A DNA stretch of 14,181 bases from an uncultured Francisella sp. (GCA_905373555.1 CAJPTP010000009.1:1-14181); one strand, 5' to 3'; positions 6,719-13,684 are shown, counted from the first letter of the stretch. Translations and numbers: made by a program. Notes: a model not told the origin generated them from the letters alone.

Positions 6719-8485
6719 ATGCGAGAAAGACCGGCGGTTCAGTTAACCACAGAGAAAAAGAGTGTTTCTCAGGTGCTGGGCGATAAACAGACCTTTTATC
6801 TGATCCCGGACTATCAGCGCCCCTATTCTTGGAAAGACGAAGAAATTCTGACCTTGTGGGAGGATCTGAGGGATTTTGCGTTTCGGCCGGGCGCGGGATC
6901 GGGCTCGGGAGAGGCCGGGATCGAAGAATCGCGCGAGTATTTTTTGGGCACGATGGTCATGTTCAAAGCGAATCAAGGCGGCATGCCCAGACAAGAGATC
7001 ATCGACGGCCAGCAAAGGCTGACGTCGCTGACTTTGCTGCTGCGGGCATTCTATCAGCGGTTGCGCGACAGAACCGAAGATGAGCCGAAAAACATGCGCA
7101 AAAAAATCGAGCCATGCATCTGGAAAATAGAGGGGTACAACGACGACGTCGTCGAGGATGTTTTGAAACTTGACTCCGTTTCCGCCTTGGATGCCGACAA
7201 GGCGGAATTGAAAAAGATTCTGTCGAAAGGGTGGGCGAATCCCAAGTGGGAAAGCAATTACGCAAAAGCTTATGCTTTGTTTTCCAACTTGGTCAAAAAA
7301 TTGGAGGAAGAGAACGGGGAGGGGGCGATGCTGCATTTCCTTTCCGAAATTTTGGACAACGTTGTTTTGCTGCCCATTCAGACCGAGTCGCAAAACACGG
7401 CCTTGAACATTTTCAACACGATCAACGACCGCGGCATGCCGCTGCGCGACTCGGATCTCTACAAGTCTAGGATGTACAAGTATTTTCATGGGCTGGGCAA
7501 GAGGGATGAGTTCGTGTCCAAATGGAAGGCGATGGAGGATCGTTGCGCCAACTTTCCCCACAAAAAAGACGAATGCCCGATGGATGAGCTGTTTCTCCGG
7601 TATGTGCCCTACCAGTTGGTGTACTGGGAAAGGAAAAATGACCTCAAGGGCGTCGGCAACAGGCCTTATCTGAACCAAAAAACAAGGAAGTTTTTGAGCA
7701 AAGACTCGTACAGGGCTTTGGCCCGCGAAGAGGCGCTGAAGGACTTGGAGGATCTCTCCTTGTTTTGGGCGAAGGCGGAGTCGCGCGAGGGATTTTCCGA
7801 CCGCATTGGCCGCCTGCTCCTGGTCTTGAGTTTGTCGCCCTACCGGCATTGCCAAAGCGTTGTGACGACGTATTACATGCGTCGCAAAGAGATTCTCGAC
7901 AACAAAGACGATGAGGGCTTTTTCGATTTCCTCGATCGCTTGGCGGCGCGCATCGCCGGTTTTGCCGTGATGGGGTGGGCGCAAGGCAAGGCGTCGACGA
8001 GCCTGTATGAGGAGATGAGGAAGATCGAGGGCGGCGGGGGAGGAAACTTTGCGCCGGTCAAATTTCGCAAAGAGGATCTCCGGGCCGCTTTTTTTGGACA
8101 GACGTTCACCAAAACGCGTCCCGCCGCCGGTTATTTGATGGCGTGGCGAGAACTGATCGCCCCCGGCGGCGCGGCGAGGCTGTCCGAGGGCATGCGCGCG
8201 GAGAATTTGGTCTTGAAGCCCGAGAGGGCGAGCAAAGCGACGAGCGCCGCGTACGATCGGTTGGGCAACATGATTCTGACCGACGGATCGATCAGAATCC
8301 CCCAATCCAGCCGCACTTTCGCCCAAAGAAAGCGGTATTTCAATCGAATGGGCGCCCAAAACACCGAGCTGTTGCGGCTGATGATGGCCGATGATTTCAC
8401 CCAGGCCGACATTGCTCGCAGAGACAGGGAAATTTTTCAGGAAATCGTGGACGGCTTGGCGGCGCGGGGGGCGATCCGGGTTTAG
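6719..8485 (+). CDS. DUF262 (GmrS/ParB-like) protein with degenerate DUF1524-like C-terminus, copy 1
   Basis: A 588-residue soluble protein. The N-terminal DUF262 domain is clear: IPDYQRPYSW at 29-38, EIIDGQQRLTSL at 93-104 and FNTINDRGMPLRDSDL at 232-247. In this family the DGQQR motif belongs to a ParB/Srx-like fold tied to nucleotide hydrolysis. The central part is helical. The C-terminal 490-545 stretch resembles the HNH-type DUF1524 domain of GmrD: RLGNMILTDGSIRIPQ corresponds to its LGN core. Where that family has E-H-x-x-P, this protein reads AENLVLKPE, so the nuclease histidine appears to be missing. The start at 6719 has AGGAAG about 6 bases upstream. A paralogue follows 150 bases downstream on the same strand. 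Related proteins act in modification-dependent restriction (GmrSD) and phosphorothioate-linked defence (SspE). The substrate here is unknown. Base composition looks less GC-rich than the flanking housekeeping genes. Confidence 0.85.
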   Translation: MRERPAVQLTTEKKSVSQVLGDKQTFYLIPDYQRPYSWKDEEILTLWEDLRDFAFRPGAGSGSGEAGIEESREYFLGTMVMFKANQGGMPRQEIIDGQQRLTSLTLLLRAFYQRLRDRTEDEPKNMRKKIEPCIWKIEGYNDDVVEDVLKLDSVSALDADKAELKKILSKGWANPKWESNYAKAYALFSNLVKKLEEENGEGAMLHFLSEILDNVVLLPIQTESQNTALNIFNTINDRGMPLRDSDLYKSRMYKYFHGLGKRDEFVSKWKAMEDRCANFPHKKDECPMDELFLRYVPYQLVYWERKNDLKGVGNRPYLNQKTRKFLSKDSYRALAREEALKDLEDLSLFWAKAESREGFSDRIGRLLLVLSLSPYRHCQSVVTTYYMRRKEILDNKDDEGFFDFLDRLAARIAGFAVMGWAQGKASTSLYEEMRKIEGGGGGNFAPVKFRKEDLRAAFFGQTFTKTRPAAGYLMAWRELIAPGGAARLSEGMRAENLVLKPERASKATSAAYDRLGNMILTDGSIRIPQSSRTFAQRKRYFNRMGAQNTELLRLMMADDFTQADIARRDREIFQEIVDGLAARGAIRV

Positions 8486-8492
8486 CCGCCGC

Positions 8493-8535
8493 AAGCCCGA
8501 TCGGGGTTTTGAGCCGCGGCGGGCTTTCGCTTTGC
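8493..8535 (+). terminator. Possible weak terminator between the DUF262 genes
   Basis: AAGCCCG (8493-8499) can pair with CGGGCTT (8520-8526), followed by a broken T run. The loop is long (20 bases) and the T tract poor, so it might only reduce transcription into the second gene. Confidence 0.25.
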
Positions 8536-8635
8536 TCGGCCCCGCGCCGCATCGGGCGCGCTGACGGATTGCGCGTTTGGGGGTTGGCGCCGCCGTCTTG
8601 GGGATCGAATCGATTTGGCTTTGAAAGGCAGACTT

Positions 8636-10420
8636 GTGAGCAAACTGCACGCCCAACAAACCAGCGTGGTGGTTTTTTTGAGTGATTCCGCCGACATCCT
8701 CATTCCCGACTACCAAAGACCATATTCTTGGGGGGAGAAGCATCTGTCGCAGATGTGGGATGATTTTGTCGATTATGCGCTGCCCGACGACTCCGACCCG
8801 AGTCAGTTCGATCCCGATTCGTACTATTTTATGGGCGCGATCGTCGCGTTTGGAAACGGCGGCAACCAAGAAATAGTCGACGGCCAACAAAGATTGACGT
8901 CTTTGATTCTGTTGCTGAGGGCGTACAGCTGCGTTTTTGCGGCTTACGCCGACCCGGCGCCGCATGTCAAAAGCGATGCGCAGACGGCTTTGGGCGACGC
9001 GGCCGAGCCGTCGTTTAAATGGGAGCGGGTCATGGCCAACAATTTGAATTCAGTCACCAGATGCATTTGGCGACCGGACGATTTGGGCTTGATCGACCAC
9101 AACAGCCCACTCAAATTCAAAACCGACGCCGCGGGCGAAGACGACCAACGTTCATTGAAGGGCATTTTGCGCGACGGCATTTGCCGAGACGACGACGCGT
9201 CGAATTATGCTTCCGCGTTCCGGTATTTCCTTCGACAAATCAAAGAGCTGAACAAAAAAAATCCCGAGTCGGTTCATTACTTGTTCCACAGGGTGTTAAA
9301 CAACGTCATCCTGTTGCCCATCGTAACGGGTTCCCAAGAAACGGCTTTGGATCTTTTCTCGACCATCAACGATCGCGGGATGCCGCTGTACGATTCAGAC
9401 ATATTCAAGACCAAGATCTTCAACTTTTACAAAAAGAATGGAAAGTTCGAGGGCGTGTCCGATCGCTGGAAGCGGATGGAGGAAAATTGCGAAGTTTTCC
9501 CGCACGGCGACAGCACGTCCGACGTCGACGAGTTGTTCAAGATTTACATGCACTACAGCTTGGCCAAAAACGGGGTCATGGGCAATCACCGCGAATCGAT
9601 GCGGAATTATTTCGGGTCGGATGCGCGCAAAACGCTCGAAAGCGAGGAAGTGTTCGAGGATTTGGAGCTTTTGTCAAAATTTTGGGTTCAGACGAGATAT
9701 TTGCGGGGATTCTCGGAACCGTCTCGCCGTCTCCTGTATGTCCTGAGTTTTTCCCCTTACGACTCTTGGATTTATGTTTTGTCGGCCTTCTATCTGCGCC
9801 GCCATCGGGCGGGGCGGTTGAGCGACGCGGACACGACGGATTTGTTGGAGTGGGTGGCGTCTTTCATGGTCGGCGGCTGCGTCGAGCTGTTGACCCCAAG
9901 AAAAGCTTATGACCGTTTGTACGAGGAAATTGTCAATATCGTTTGGCAAGAGGGGAAATACCCGCGCTACCGGTTCAGCGCCGAAGACCTGAAGCAAAAG
10001 TTCTTGGCCATGCATTTCATGGAAAAGAAGAAACATGTGGCTTTCTTGCTGGCTTGGTGGACTTTTTGGGTCAAGAGCCAGCCGCTTCCCGACAACAACG
10101 TCGTTTGGGAAGTCGAGCAGCTGGAGGGCGATCCCAAAACGACGGGGCCGGGCTCGGGCTCTTTGTGGTCGTTGGGCAATCGGGTTTTGCTTGAAAGCGG
10201 GGTCAAGAAAAAGATCCCCAACCGCAGCGTCCGCTTCGCGGACAAAAAATCCTTTTACATGGGCGGCTACTCGCGCCGGGGGGGCACCGCGAATGCGGAG
10301 CTGCTCGGGATCGTCCGCGGCGGAGTTTTCGGCAAAGCGCAAATTGAGCGGCGCAACGCTTTGATGTTTGAATCCATTATTGACGCCTTGAGAAAGCACT
10401 CCTATCTGGAAGAGCCGTAA
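8636..10420 (+). CDS. DUF262 (GmrS/ParB-like) protein with degenerate DUF1524-like C-terminus, copy 2
   Basis: With the GTG start at 8636 this is a 594-residue protein; AAAGG about 8 bases upstream favours it over a TTG at 8615, which has no such site. It is a diverged paralogue of the preceding gene with the same order of motifs: IPDYQRPYSW (23-32), EIVDGQQRLTSL (79-90), FSTINDRGMPLYDSD (241-255) and GFSEPSRRLLYVLSFSPY (358-375, matching GFSDRIGRLLLVLSLSPY in copy 1). In the C-terminal DUF1524-like region the text WEVEQLEGD (491-499) falls where relatives have E-H-x-x-P, so the histidine is replaced by Q. LGN (513-515) and an asparagine in KKIPNRS are kept. Two long paralogues in tandem suggest a two-subunit complex rather than simple redundancy, but this is inference. 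The shared DUF262 core is certain; the molecular role is not. Confidence 0.85.
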   Translation: MSKLHAQQTSVVVFLSDSADILIPDYQRPYSWGEKHLSQMWDDFVDYALPDDSDPSQFDPDSYYFMGAIVAFGNGGNQEIVDGQQRLTSLILLLRAYSCVFAAYADPAPHVKSDAQTALGDAAEPSFKWERVMANNLNSVTRCIWRPDDLGLIDHNSPLKFKTDAAGEDDQRSLKGILRDGICRDDDASNYASAFRYFLRQIKELNKKNPESVHYLFHRVLNNVILLPIVTGSQETALDLFSTINDRGMPLYDSDIFKTKIFNFYKKNGKFEGVSDRWKRMEENCEVFPHGDSTSDVDELFKIYMHYSLAKNGVMGNHRESMRNYFGSDARKTLESEEVFEDLELLSKFWVQTRYLRGFSEPSRRLLYVLSFSPYDSWIYVLSAFYLRRHRAGRLSDADTTDLLEWVASFMVGGCVELLTPRKAYDRLYEEIVNIVWQEGKYPRYRFSAEDLKQKFLAMHFMEKKKHVAFLLAWWTFWVKSQPLPDNNVVWEVEQLEGDPKTTGPGSGSLWSLGNRVLLESGVKKKIPNRSVRFADKKSFYMGGYSRRGGTANAELLGIVRGGVFGKAQIERRNALMFESIIDALRKHSYLEEP

Positions 10421-10555
10421 AAGGATCAAGCGGGCGGCTCTGTTTCCCGCCTTGGCCGATTGGGCCGATTTGGGCCGCCGGCCTGCCGGGGCCCGCGTTT
10501 TTGCGCGCGGCGCCAAGGAAAGCGTTGGGCGGCGCGCCGCATCCGTTTTTTCTTT

Positions 10556-10660
10556 GGGAAAGCATGCAAGAAGCGTTGGCGCCGAAGCGTACGGCGCCCA
10601 TCCCCTTTCGCTTCGTACAGTGAAAAACCCAACGAAAGGCGCTCCTGTTTTGAGCTGCCC
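10556..10660 (+). repeat. R6: element left end leading into the transposase remnant
   Basis: It begins GGGAAAGCATGCAAGAAGCG, nearly identical to the reverse-complemented right end of E2, and aligns over about 100 bases with R3. An inverted pair (CGAAGCG / CGCTTCG) lies inside. It sits directly upstream of the IS1595-like transposase remnant and in the right orientation to be that element's left terminus, linking the small elements E1-E3 to this transposase. Confidence 0.6.
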
Positions 10661-10680
10661 AATATGGGGGCGCAAGATCG

Positions 10681-11157
10681 CTGAAGTTTTCTGCCTTTTT
10701 GACCCAGCTGTATTGGCTGTTTGGAGATCTCTCCGAACAAGACAAGCAAGAAGTCAAGGATTTCGCTCGGCTTTGCGTCGAATGAGCCCCAAGCCAAGAG
10801 CTGCATCGAACGTTTTCGGATCGATGAGCGCGCAATGGCGTCTTGTTGCCCTCACTGCAAGCAAATCAAAATGTCAGACACGGCAAAACACGGCCGGGAA
10901 GTCAGAGGCGCCGTTGCAAAACTTGCTCGAGGCATTTCCCCTCCGCGACAGGAACCGCTCGATATCGATCCCAAACGGACGTCAAAACTTGGCTGAAGTT
11001 TCTTCGTTGCTTTTTCGCAGAGACGCGGTTCGCGAATGCGCGGAAATTTGTCGCATGCAGCTTTGGAGAGCCTTCTGTATGCGCCATAAGGTTCTCGCTT
11101 GCTTGTAGGCGGCGGATGTCAAGCATCATCTGTCTGACGTGATACAAGCCGACGAAA
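10681..11157 (+). pseudogene. IS1595-like transposase remnant, frameshifted and truncated
   Basis: Pieces of one protein lie in order in three frames. First comes LTQLYWLFGDLSEQDKQEVK (stop at 10783-10785). Next is SCIERFRIDERAMASCCPHC, with the first zinc-ribbon CxxC at 10847-10858, then a shift to GKTRPGSQRRRCKTCSRHF, with the second CxxC at 10915-10926. After TWLKFLRCFF another shift gives AVRECAEICRMQLWRAFCMR and HKVL. Finally, after an in-frame TAG (11106-11108), it ends with HHLSDVIQADEI. This order (zinc ribbon, helix-turn-helix-like segment, then a (Q/E)-A-D-E catalytic start) is that of IS1595 / ISXO2-like DDE transposases. The rest of the catalytic domain is absent: the match stops at 11157, where repeat B begins. 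The copy cannot be active. Confidence 0.8.
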
Positions 11158-11158
11158 T

Positions 11159-11210
11159 CTAGGGTGTGTTTGATCATTCGACCGCAATAAGATTCCTTAA
11201 CCGAAAAAAG
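11159..11210 (+). repeat. Copy B of the IS-end-like repeat
   Basis: It matches the reverse complement of 6-56 at about 45 of 52 columns and starts at CTAG, exactly where the transposase remnant stops. The simplest reading is that a second insertion sequence entered the transposase gene at a CTAG/TA target and was then largely deleted, leaving one end. Confidence 0.6.
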
Positions 11211-11260
11211 TTTCCAAAACAATACACTGCGAGGGATAAGAGCGACATCTCATTGTATTA

Positions 11261-11285
11261 TCAATGAACATTAAATTTTCATTGA
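11261..11285. repeat. A+T-rich hairpin
   Basis: TCAATGAA (11261-11268) and TTCATTGA (11278-11285) form a perfect eight-base inverted repeat with a nine-base loop. It lies in an A+T-rich tract (about 11220-11340) whose composition differs sharply from the rest of the window, suggesting foreign origin. Confidence 0.4.
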
Positions 11286-11337
11286 CAATCAAATAGATGA
11301 ATTAAGGCATGCCAATTAAAAAGTAAAAAAAGAGAAA

Positions 11338-11542
11338 GGGAATGTATGCGAGAAGTGTTGATATAAAAAACTATGAAATCATGGCGCAACTTCTTCTCCG
11401 GCTGTCGCGTTGCGCAAGCTCGAAGAAAAACCATCCCGACGCCTCAAAGTCAGCTTGGAGAGCCTTTCTTTTGATTCCTCAAAATATCAGCGGAAAGACT
11501 TCGACGGCGGGAGAAGGCGTCGACGCTCCTTCGCCGCTTTCC
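11338..11542 (+). mobile_element. MITE-like element E3
   Basis: About 205 bases starting GGGAATGTATGCGAGAAGTG and ending, in reverse complement, GGAAAGCGGCGAAGGAGCGT. The interior aligns with E2 (reverse-complemented) and E1. The best-kept block at 11410-11442 reads LRKLEEKPSRR. It carries no transposase. The right end is more diverged than in E1 and E2, so the limit is approximate. Confidence 0.65.
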
Positions 11543-11690
11543 TTTTTTCTTTGTTTTTCTTGATCGCTCTTGTTTTTCTTGTTGTTCCGGCTTCGTTTTT
11601 GTTTGTTTCTTGAGTTTCCCCTTGCTGATTTGCTTGGGGAGCGGTTTGCGCGTTGATTGTTCCGCCGAGCAATCAAGCGAAGGGAATGGT

Positions 11691-12611
11691 TTGAAAGCGA
11701 TGGTGTTGGCCGCCGGGCGCGGCAAAAGGATGGCGCCGCTCAGCGACGATTTGCCCAAGCCTTTGATGGATGTGGGGGGCGAGACGCTGATCGGCCTGCG
11801 GCTGAAAGCCTTGGCCCGGGCGGGGATCGTCGACTGCGTGATCAACGTCTCTTACAAAAAAGAGGCGATCATGGAGGCGGTGGGCGATGGCTCGCGCTAC
11901 GGCGTCCGCGCGCGCTACTCCGTCGAGCCCGAGGCTTTGGAAACGGCGGGGGGCGTCGCCCAAGCTTTGCCGCTTTTGGGCGATGGCGCCTTTGTCGCGG
12001 TCAATGCCGACGTGTTCACGGACTGCCCGATGAGTCTTTTGGCTCAATGGGCGCGCGCGTTGGATGCCGCAGCGGCGGCGGCCCGATTGGGCGGCAAGCG
12101 CCCCAATGCCTTGGCGGCGCTGGTCTTGGCGCCCAACCCCGATTTCAAGCCGCAAGGCGATTTTGCCTTGGATAAGGTCGGGTCGGAAGCCGCCCCAAGC
12201 CTTGGCGGCCCCAATGGATGGGAACAAGGGAATGTGCAGGATTTGCAAAGCGCGCCGGGAGGCCCGTCCGAGCGCGCGGCGGGGGCGCGAGATGAACGGG
12301 CTTGGGAAGGTTTGTCGGGCTTGGCGCGGCTGATTCGAAAGGAGGACGCCGCTCCCGGGGCGATGACCTACACCTTTTCCGGGATGGGGGCGTATCGGCC
12401 CGAGTTTTTCGCATCCGTCAAAAGAGGCGAACCCTGCCCCCTGTTGATTCCGCTTTTGGAGGCGCTGGGCCGGGGGCAAGTTTGGGCGGCCGCGCGCCAA
12501 GGTTTGTGGATGGATGTGGGCACCCCGGGGCGGTTGGCGCAGGCGCGCGCGATTCGCGCAGGGGCATCCGATCCGCCGTCCGATTCGCCGTCCGATCTTG
12601 GGGCGCGCTAG
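11691..12611 (+). CDS. murU: N-acetylmuramate alpha-1-phosphate uridylyltransferase, MurU type
   Basis: A nucleotidyltransferase of 306 residues in the cytoplasm that would make UDP-MurNAc from MurNAc-1-phosphate in peptidoglycan recycling. The pyrophosphorylase signature is at the N-terminus (LAAGRGKRMAPLSDDLPKPL, 6-25), followed by ETAGG (84-88), the metal-site region VNADVFTD (104-111), PQGDFALD (154-161), TFSGMGAYRPEFF (228-240) and a closing WMDVGTPGRL (273-282). A TTG start at 11691 is chosen because AAGGGA lies about 5 bases upstream and it gives the family N-terminus MKAMVLAAG; the open frame upstream to 11610 has no homology. Relatives are about 220-240 residues. The excess is a hydrophilic low-complexity insert at about 162-222, plus a short alanine-rich one near 125-137. 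amgK, the usual upstream kinase partner, is not adjacent. A general sugar-phosphate nucleotidyltransferase is the alternative. Confidence 0.85.
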   Translation: MKAMVLAAGRGKRMAPLSDDLPKPLMDVGGETLIGLRLKALARAGIVDCVINVSYKKEAIMEAVGDGSRYGVRARYSVEPEALETAGGVAQALPLLGDGAFVAVNADVFTDCPMSLLAQWARALDAAAAAARLGGKRPNALAALVLAPNPDFKPQGDFALDKVGSEAAPSLGGPNGWEQGNVQDLQSAPGGPSERAAGARDERAWEGLSGLARLIRKEDAAPGAMTYTFSGMGAYRPEFFASVKRGEPCPLLIPLLEALGRGQVWAAARQGLWMDVGTPGRLAQARAIRAGASDPPSDSPSDLGAR

Positions 12612-12718
12612 CCGATCGCCGGGGCCGGGATCCCGCACGCCTCATGGGCGCTTTGGCCGCCCAAGATCGCCTTGGGGGCCGCAGGATGGCGGTTTTGTTT
12701 CCGCGCCAAGGCCGGCGA

Positions 12719-12727
12719 TGGTATCAT
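12719..12727 (+). promoter_or_regulatory. Candidate extended -10 promoter for the zapB-like/zapA genes
   Basis: TGGTATCAT provides an extended -10 (TGn plus TATCAT, five of six consensus positions). No good -35 is seen, as is allowed with an extended -10. It lies about 100 bases upstream of the ZapB-like start. Confidence 0.4.
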
Positions 12728-12824
12728 TATGCGGGCGTTTGCCCCGTTCGGCCCGCCGGGCTTGGGCCGGCTTGCGAGCTTCCTTTGGGCTTTCGCGAGC
12801 CTCACAGTGTGAAAGAGTTCCGCC

Positions 12825-13091
12825 ATGCTGAAGATTTTGGATGACCTGAGGGAATTGCTGGCGCGCGTGTGCGAAGAGAACAAGAGCCTCAAAGACCGCA
12901 ACGCCGCCCTTGAGGCCGAGCTCGAAGAGCTGAGAAAAGCCAACGCCAGGATGGAAAGCGAGCGCCAAAAGCAAACCGGGGTGGACGACGCGGTGCTGTT
13001 GGAGAGCAAAAAGATCATGGACGAGGGCGTGTCGGCCATGGCGTCCATGTACGCGTCGCTCAAGCGCGCCGTCGACAAATCCCGGGCGTGA
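12825..13091 (+). CDS. Small coiled-coil protein, ZapB-like
   Basis: An 88-residue acidic/basic helical protein. Residues 1-50 carry heptad-spaced leucines with E/K/R-rich positions (LRELLARVCEENKSLKDR, then LEAELEELRKANARM), a typical dimeric coiled coil; the C-terminal 55-88 is a second helix. Size, charge pattern and position just before zapA match the ZapB / DUF904-like or TIGR02449-like genes found upstream of zapA in many proteobacteria. This suggests a cytoplasmic Z-ring-associated role. A purine-rich GAAAGAG lies about 7 bases before the ATG. Coiled coils are easily mistaken for one another, so the exact family name is uncertain. Confidence 0.75.
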   Translation: MLKILDDLRELLARVCEENKSLKDRNAALEAELEELRKANARMESERQKQTGVDDAVLLESKKIMDEGVSAMASMYASLKRAVDKSRA

Positions 13092-13191
13092 CGCCGACGG
13101 CGCTCGGGACCCTTGGGTCTTTGGGCGCCGGGCCACCAAGTTTGAGGCGGCGCGGGCGCGCGGCGCTGTCCCGCCCTCTCGGTTTTTTCCC

Positions 13192-13212
13192 AGGCGGCGC
13201 GTCAAGCCGCCT
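13192..13212 (+). promoter_or_regulatory. Hairpin in the zapA leader
   Basis: AGGCGGC (13192-13198) pairs with GCCGCCT (13206-13212). It ends 17 bases before the zapA ATG, next to the presumed ribosome-binding region (GCAGG near 13220), so it could modulate translation. It is preceded by a T6 run at 13183-13188. Confidence 0.35.
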
Positions 13213-13229
13213 TCAAGGCGCAGGCTGAC

Positions 13230-13547
13230 ATGCAAAACAAAATCAACAAGCCCATCGATCTTTTGGGCAAAACCTACAACCTTTACATCGACCCGCGCGA
13301 CGAGAAAACCTTGGATCGCGCGGTGGAGCTGCTGCGCGTCAAAATCGATTTGATCCGGCGCAAGTCCGCCAACGTCGACACCGACATGATGATCGTCGTG
13401 GCGGCCTTGAACCTCATTCACGACTATCTCAAGATCTCGGTGAGCAACGACATGGATCTGGGCGAGCTCGACGCGGAGATCCGCGACATGAAGCGGCTGT
13501 GCTCGGAGGCGTTGGACTACGCCCCCGCCTCCGCCAAGGAGGGGTGA
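13230..13547 (+). CDS. zapA: Cell division protein ZapA
   Basis: A 105-residue cytoplasmic protein that bundles FtsZ filaments and supports Z-ring assembly. The N-terminal globular part shows the family pattern DLLGKTYNLYIDPRDEKTLD (10-29), RAVELLRVKIDLIR (30-43) and DTDMMIVVAALNLIHDYL (50-67), where AALNL is diagnostic. The remainder is the coiled-coil tetramerisation helix. Length is normal. GCAGG about 6 bases before the ATG is the likely ribosome-binding site. It lies 138 bases after the ZapB-like gene on the same strand, probably co-transcribed, and is followed by a strong terminator. Confidence 0.93.
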   Translation: MQNKINKPIDLLGKTYNLYIDPRDEKTLDRAVELLRVKIDLIRRKSANVDTDMMIVVAALNLIHDYLKISVSNDMDLGELDAEIRDMKRLCSEALDYAPASAKEG

Positions 13548-13647
13548 GCGAGCTGCGGGCAGGCTTCGGCTCGGCCCGCATCCCCCAAGCCCGTCTCATG
13601 CGCGGATGCAGGCGCTGCGCGGGCTTGGTCAAGCGCCAAGGGCATTG

Positions 13648-13683
13648 AGCGCCGAACGGCAGGCCGTCGGCGCTTTGCTTTTT
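13648..13683 (+). terminator. Terminator after zapA
   Basis: AGCGCCG (13648-13654) pairs with CGGCGCT (13668-13674), and within it ACGG with CCGT (13656-13659 / 13664-13667), leaving one bulged A and a four-base loop. TTTGCTTTTT follows. It begins about 100 bases after the zapA stop. Confidence 0.88.
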
Positions 13684-13684
13684 C

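Noticed and set aside
6743..8965. A 740-residue open frame on the minus strand across the DUF262 genes
   Set aside because: It is antisense to a clear domain-bearing gene and runs into the next one; the translation has no domain and its length is explained by G+C bias.
4713..11542. CRISPR array
   Set aside because: The repeated AAGAAGCG-type motifs are dispersed, in both orientations and in pairs about 200 bases apart, with no regular short spacers and no cas genes.
13548..13647. 6S RNA between the zapA stop and its terminator
   Set aside because: Only about 100 bases are available. Although CAAGCCCG/CGGGCTTG forms a stem, the long two-arm structure with a central bubble cannot be made.
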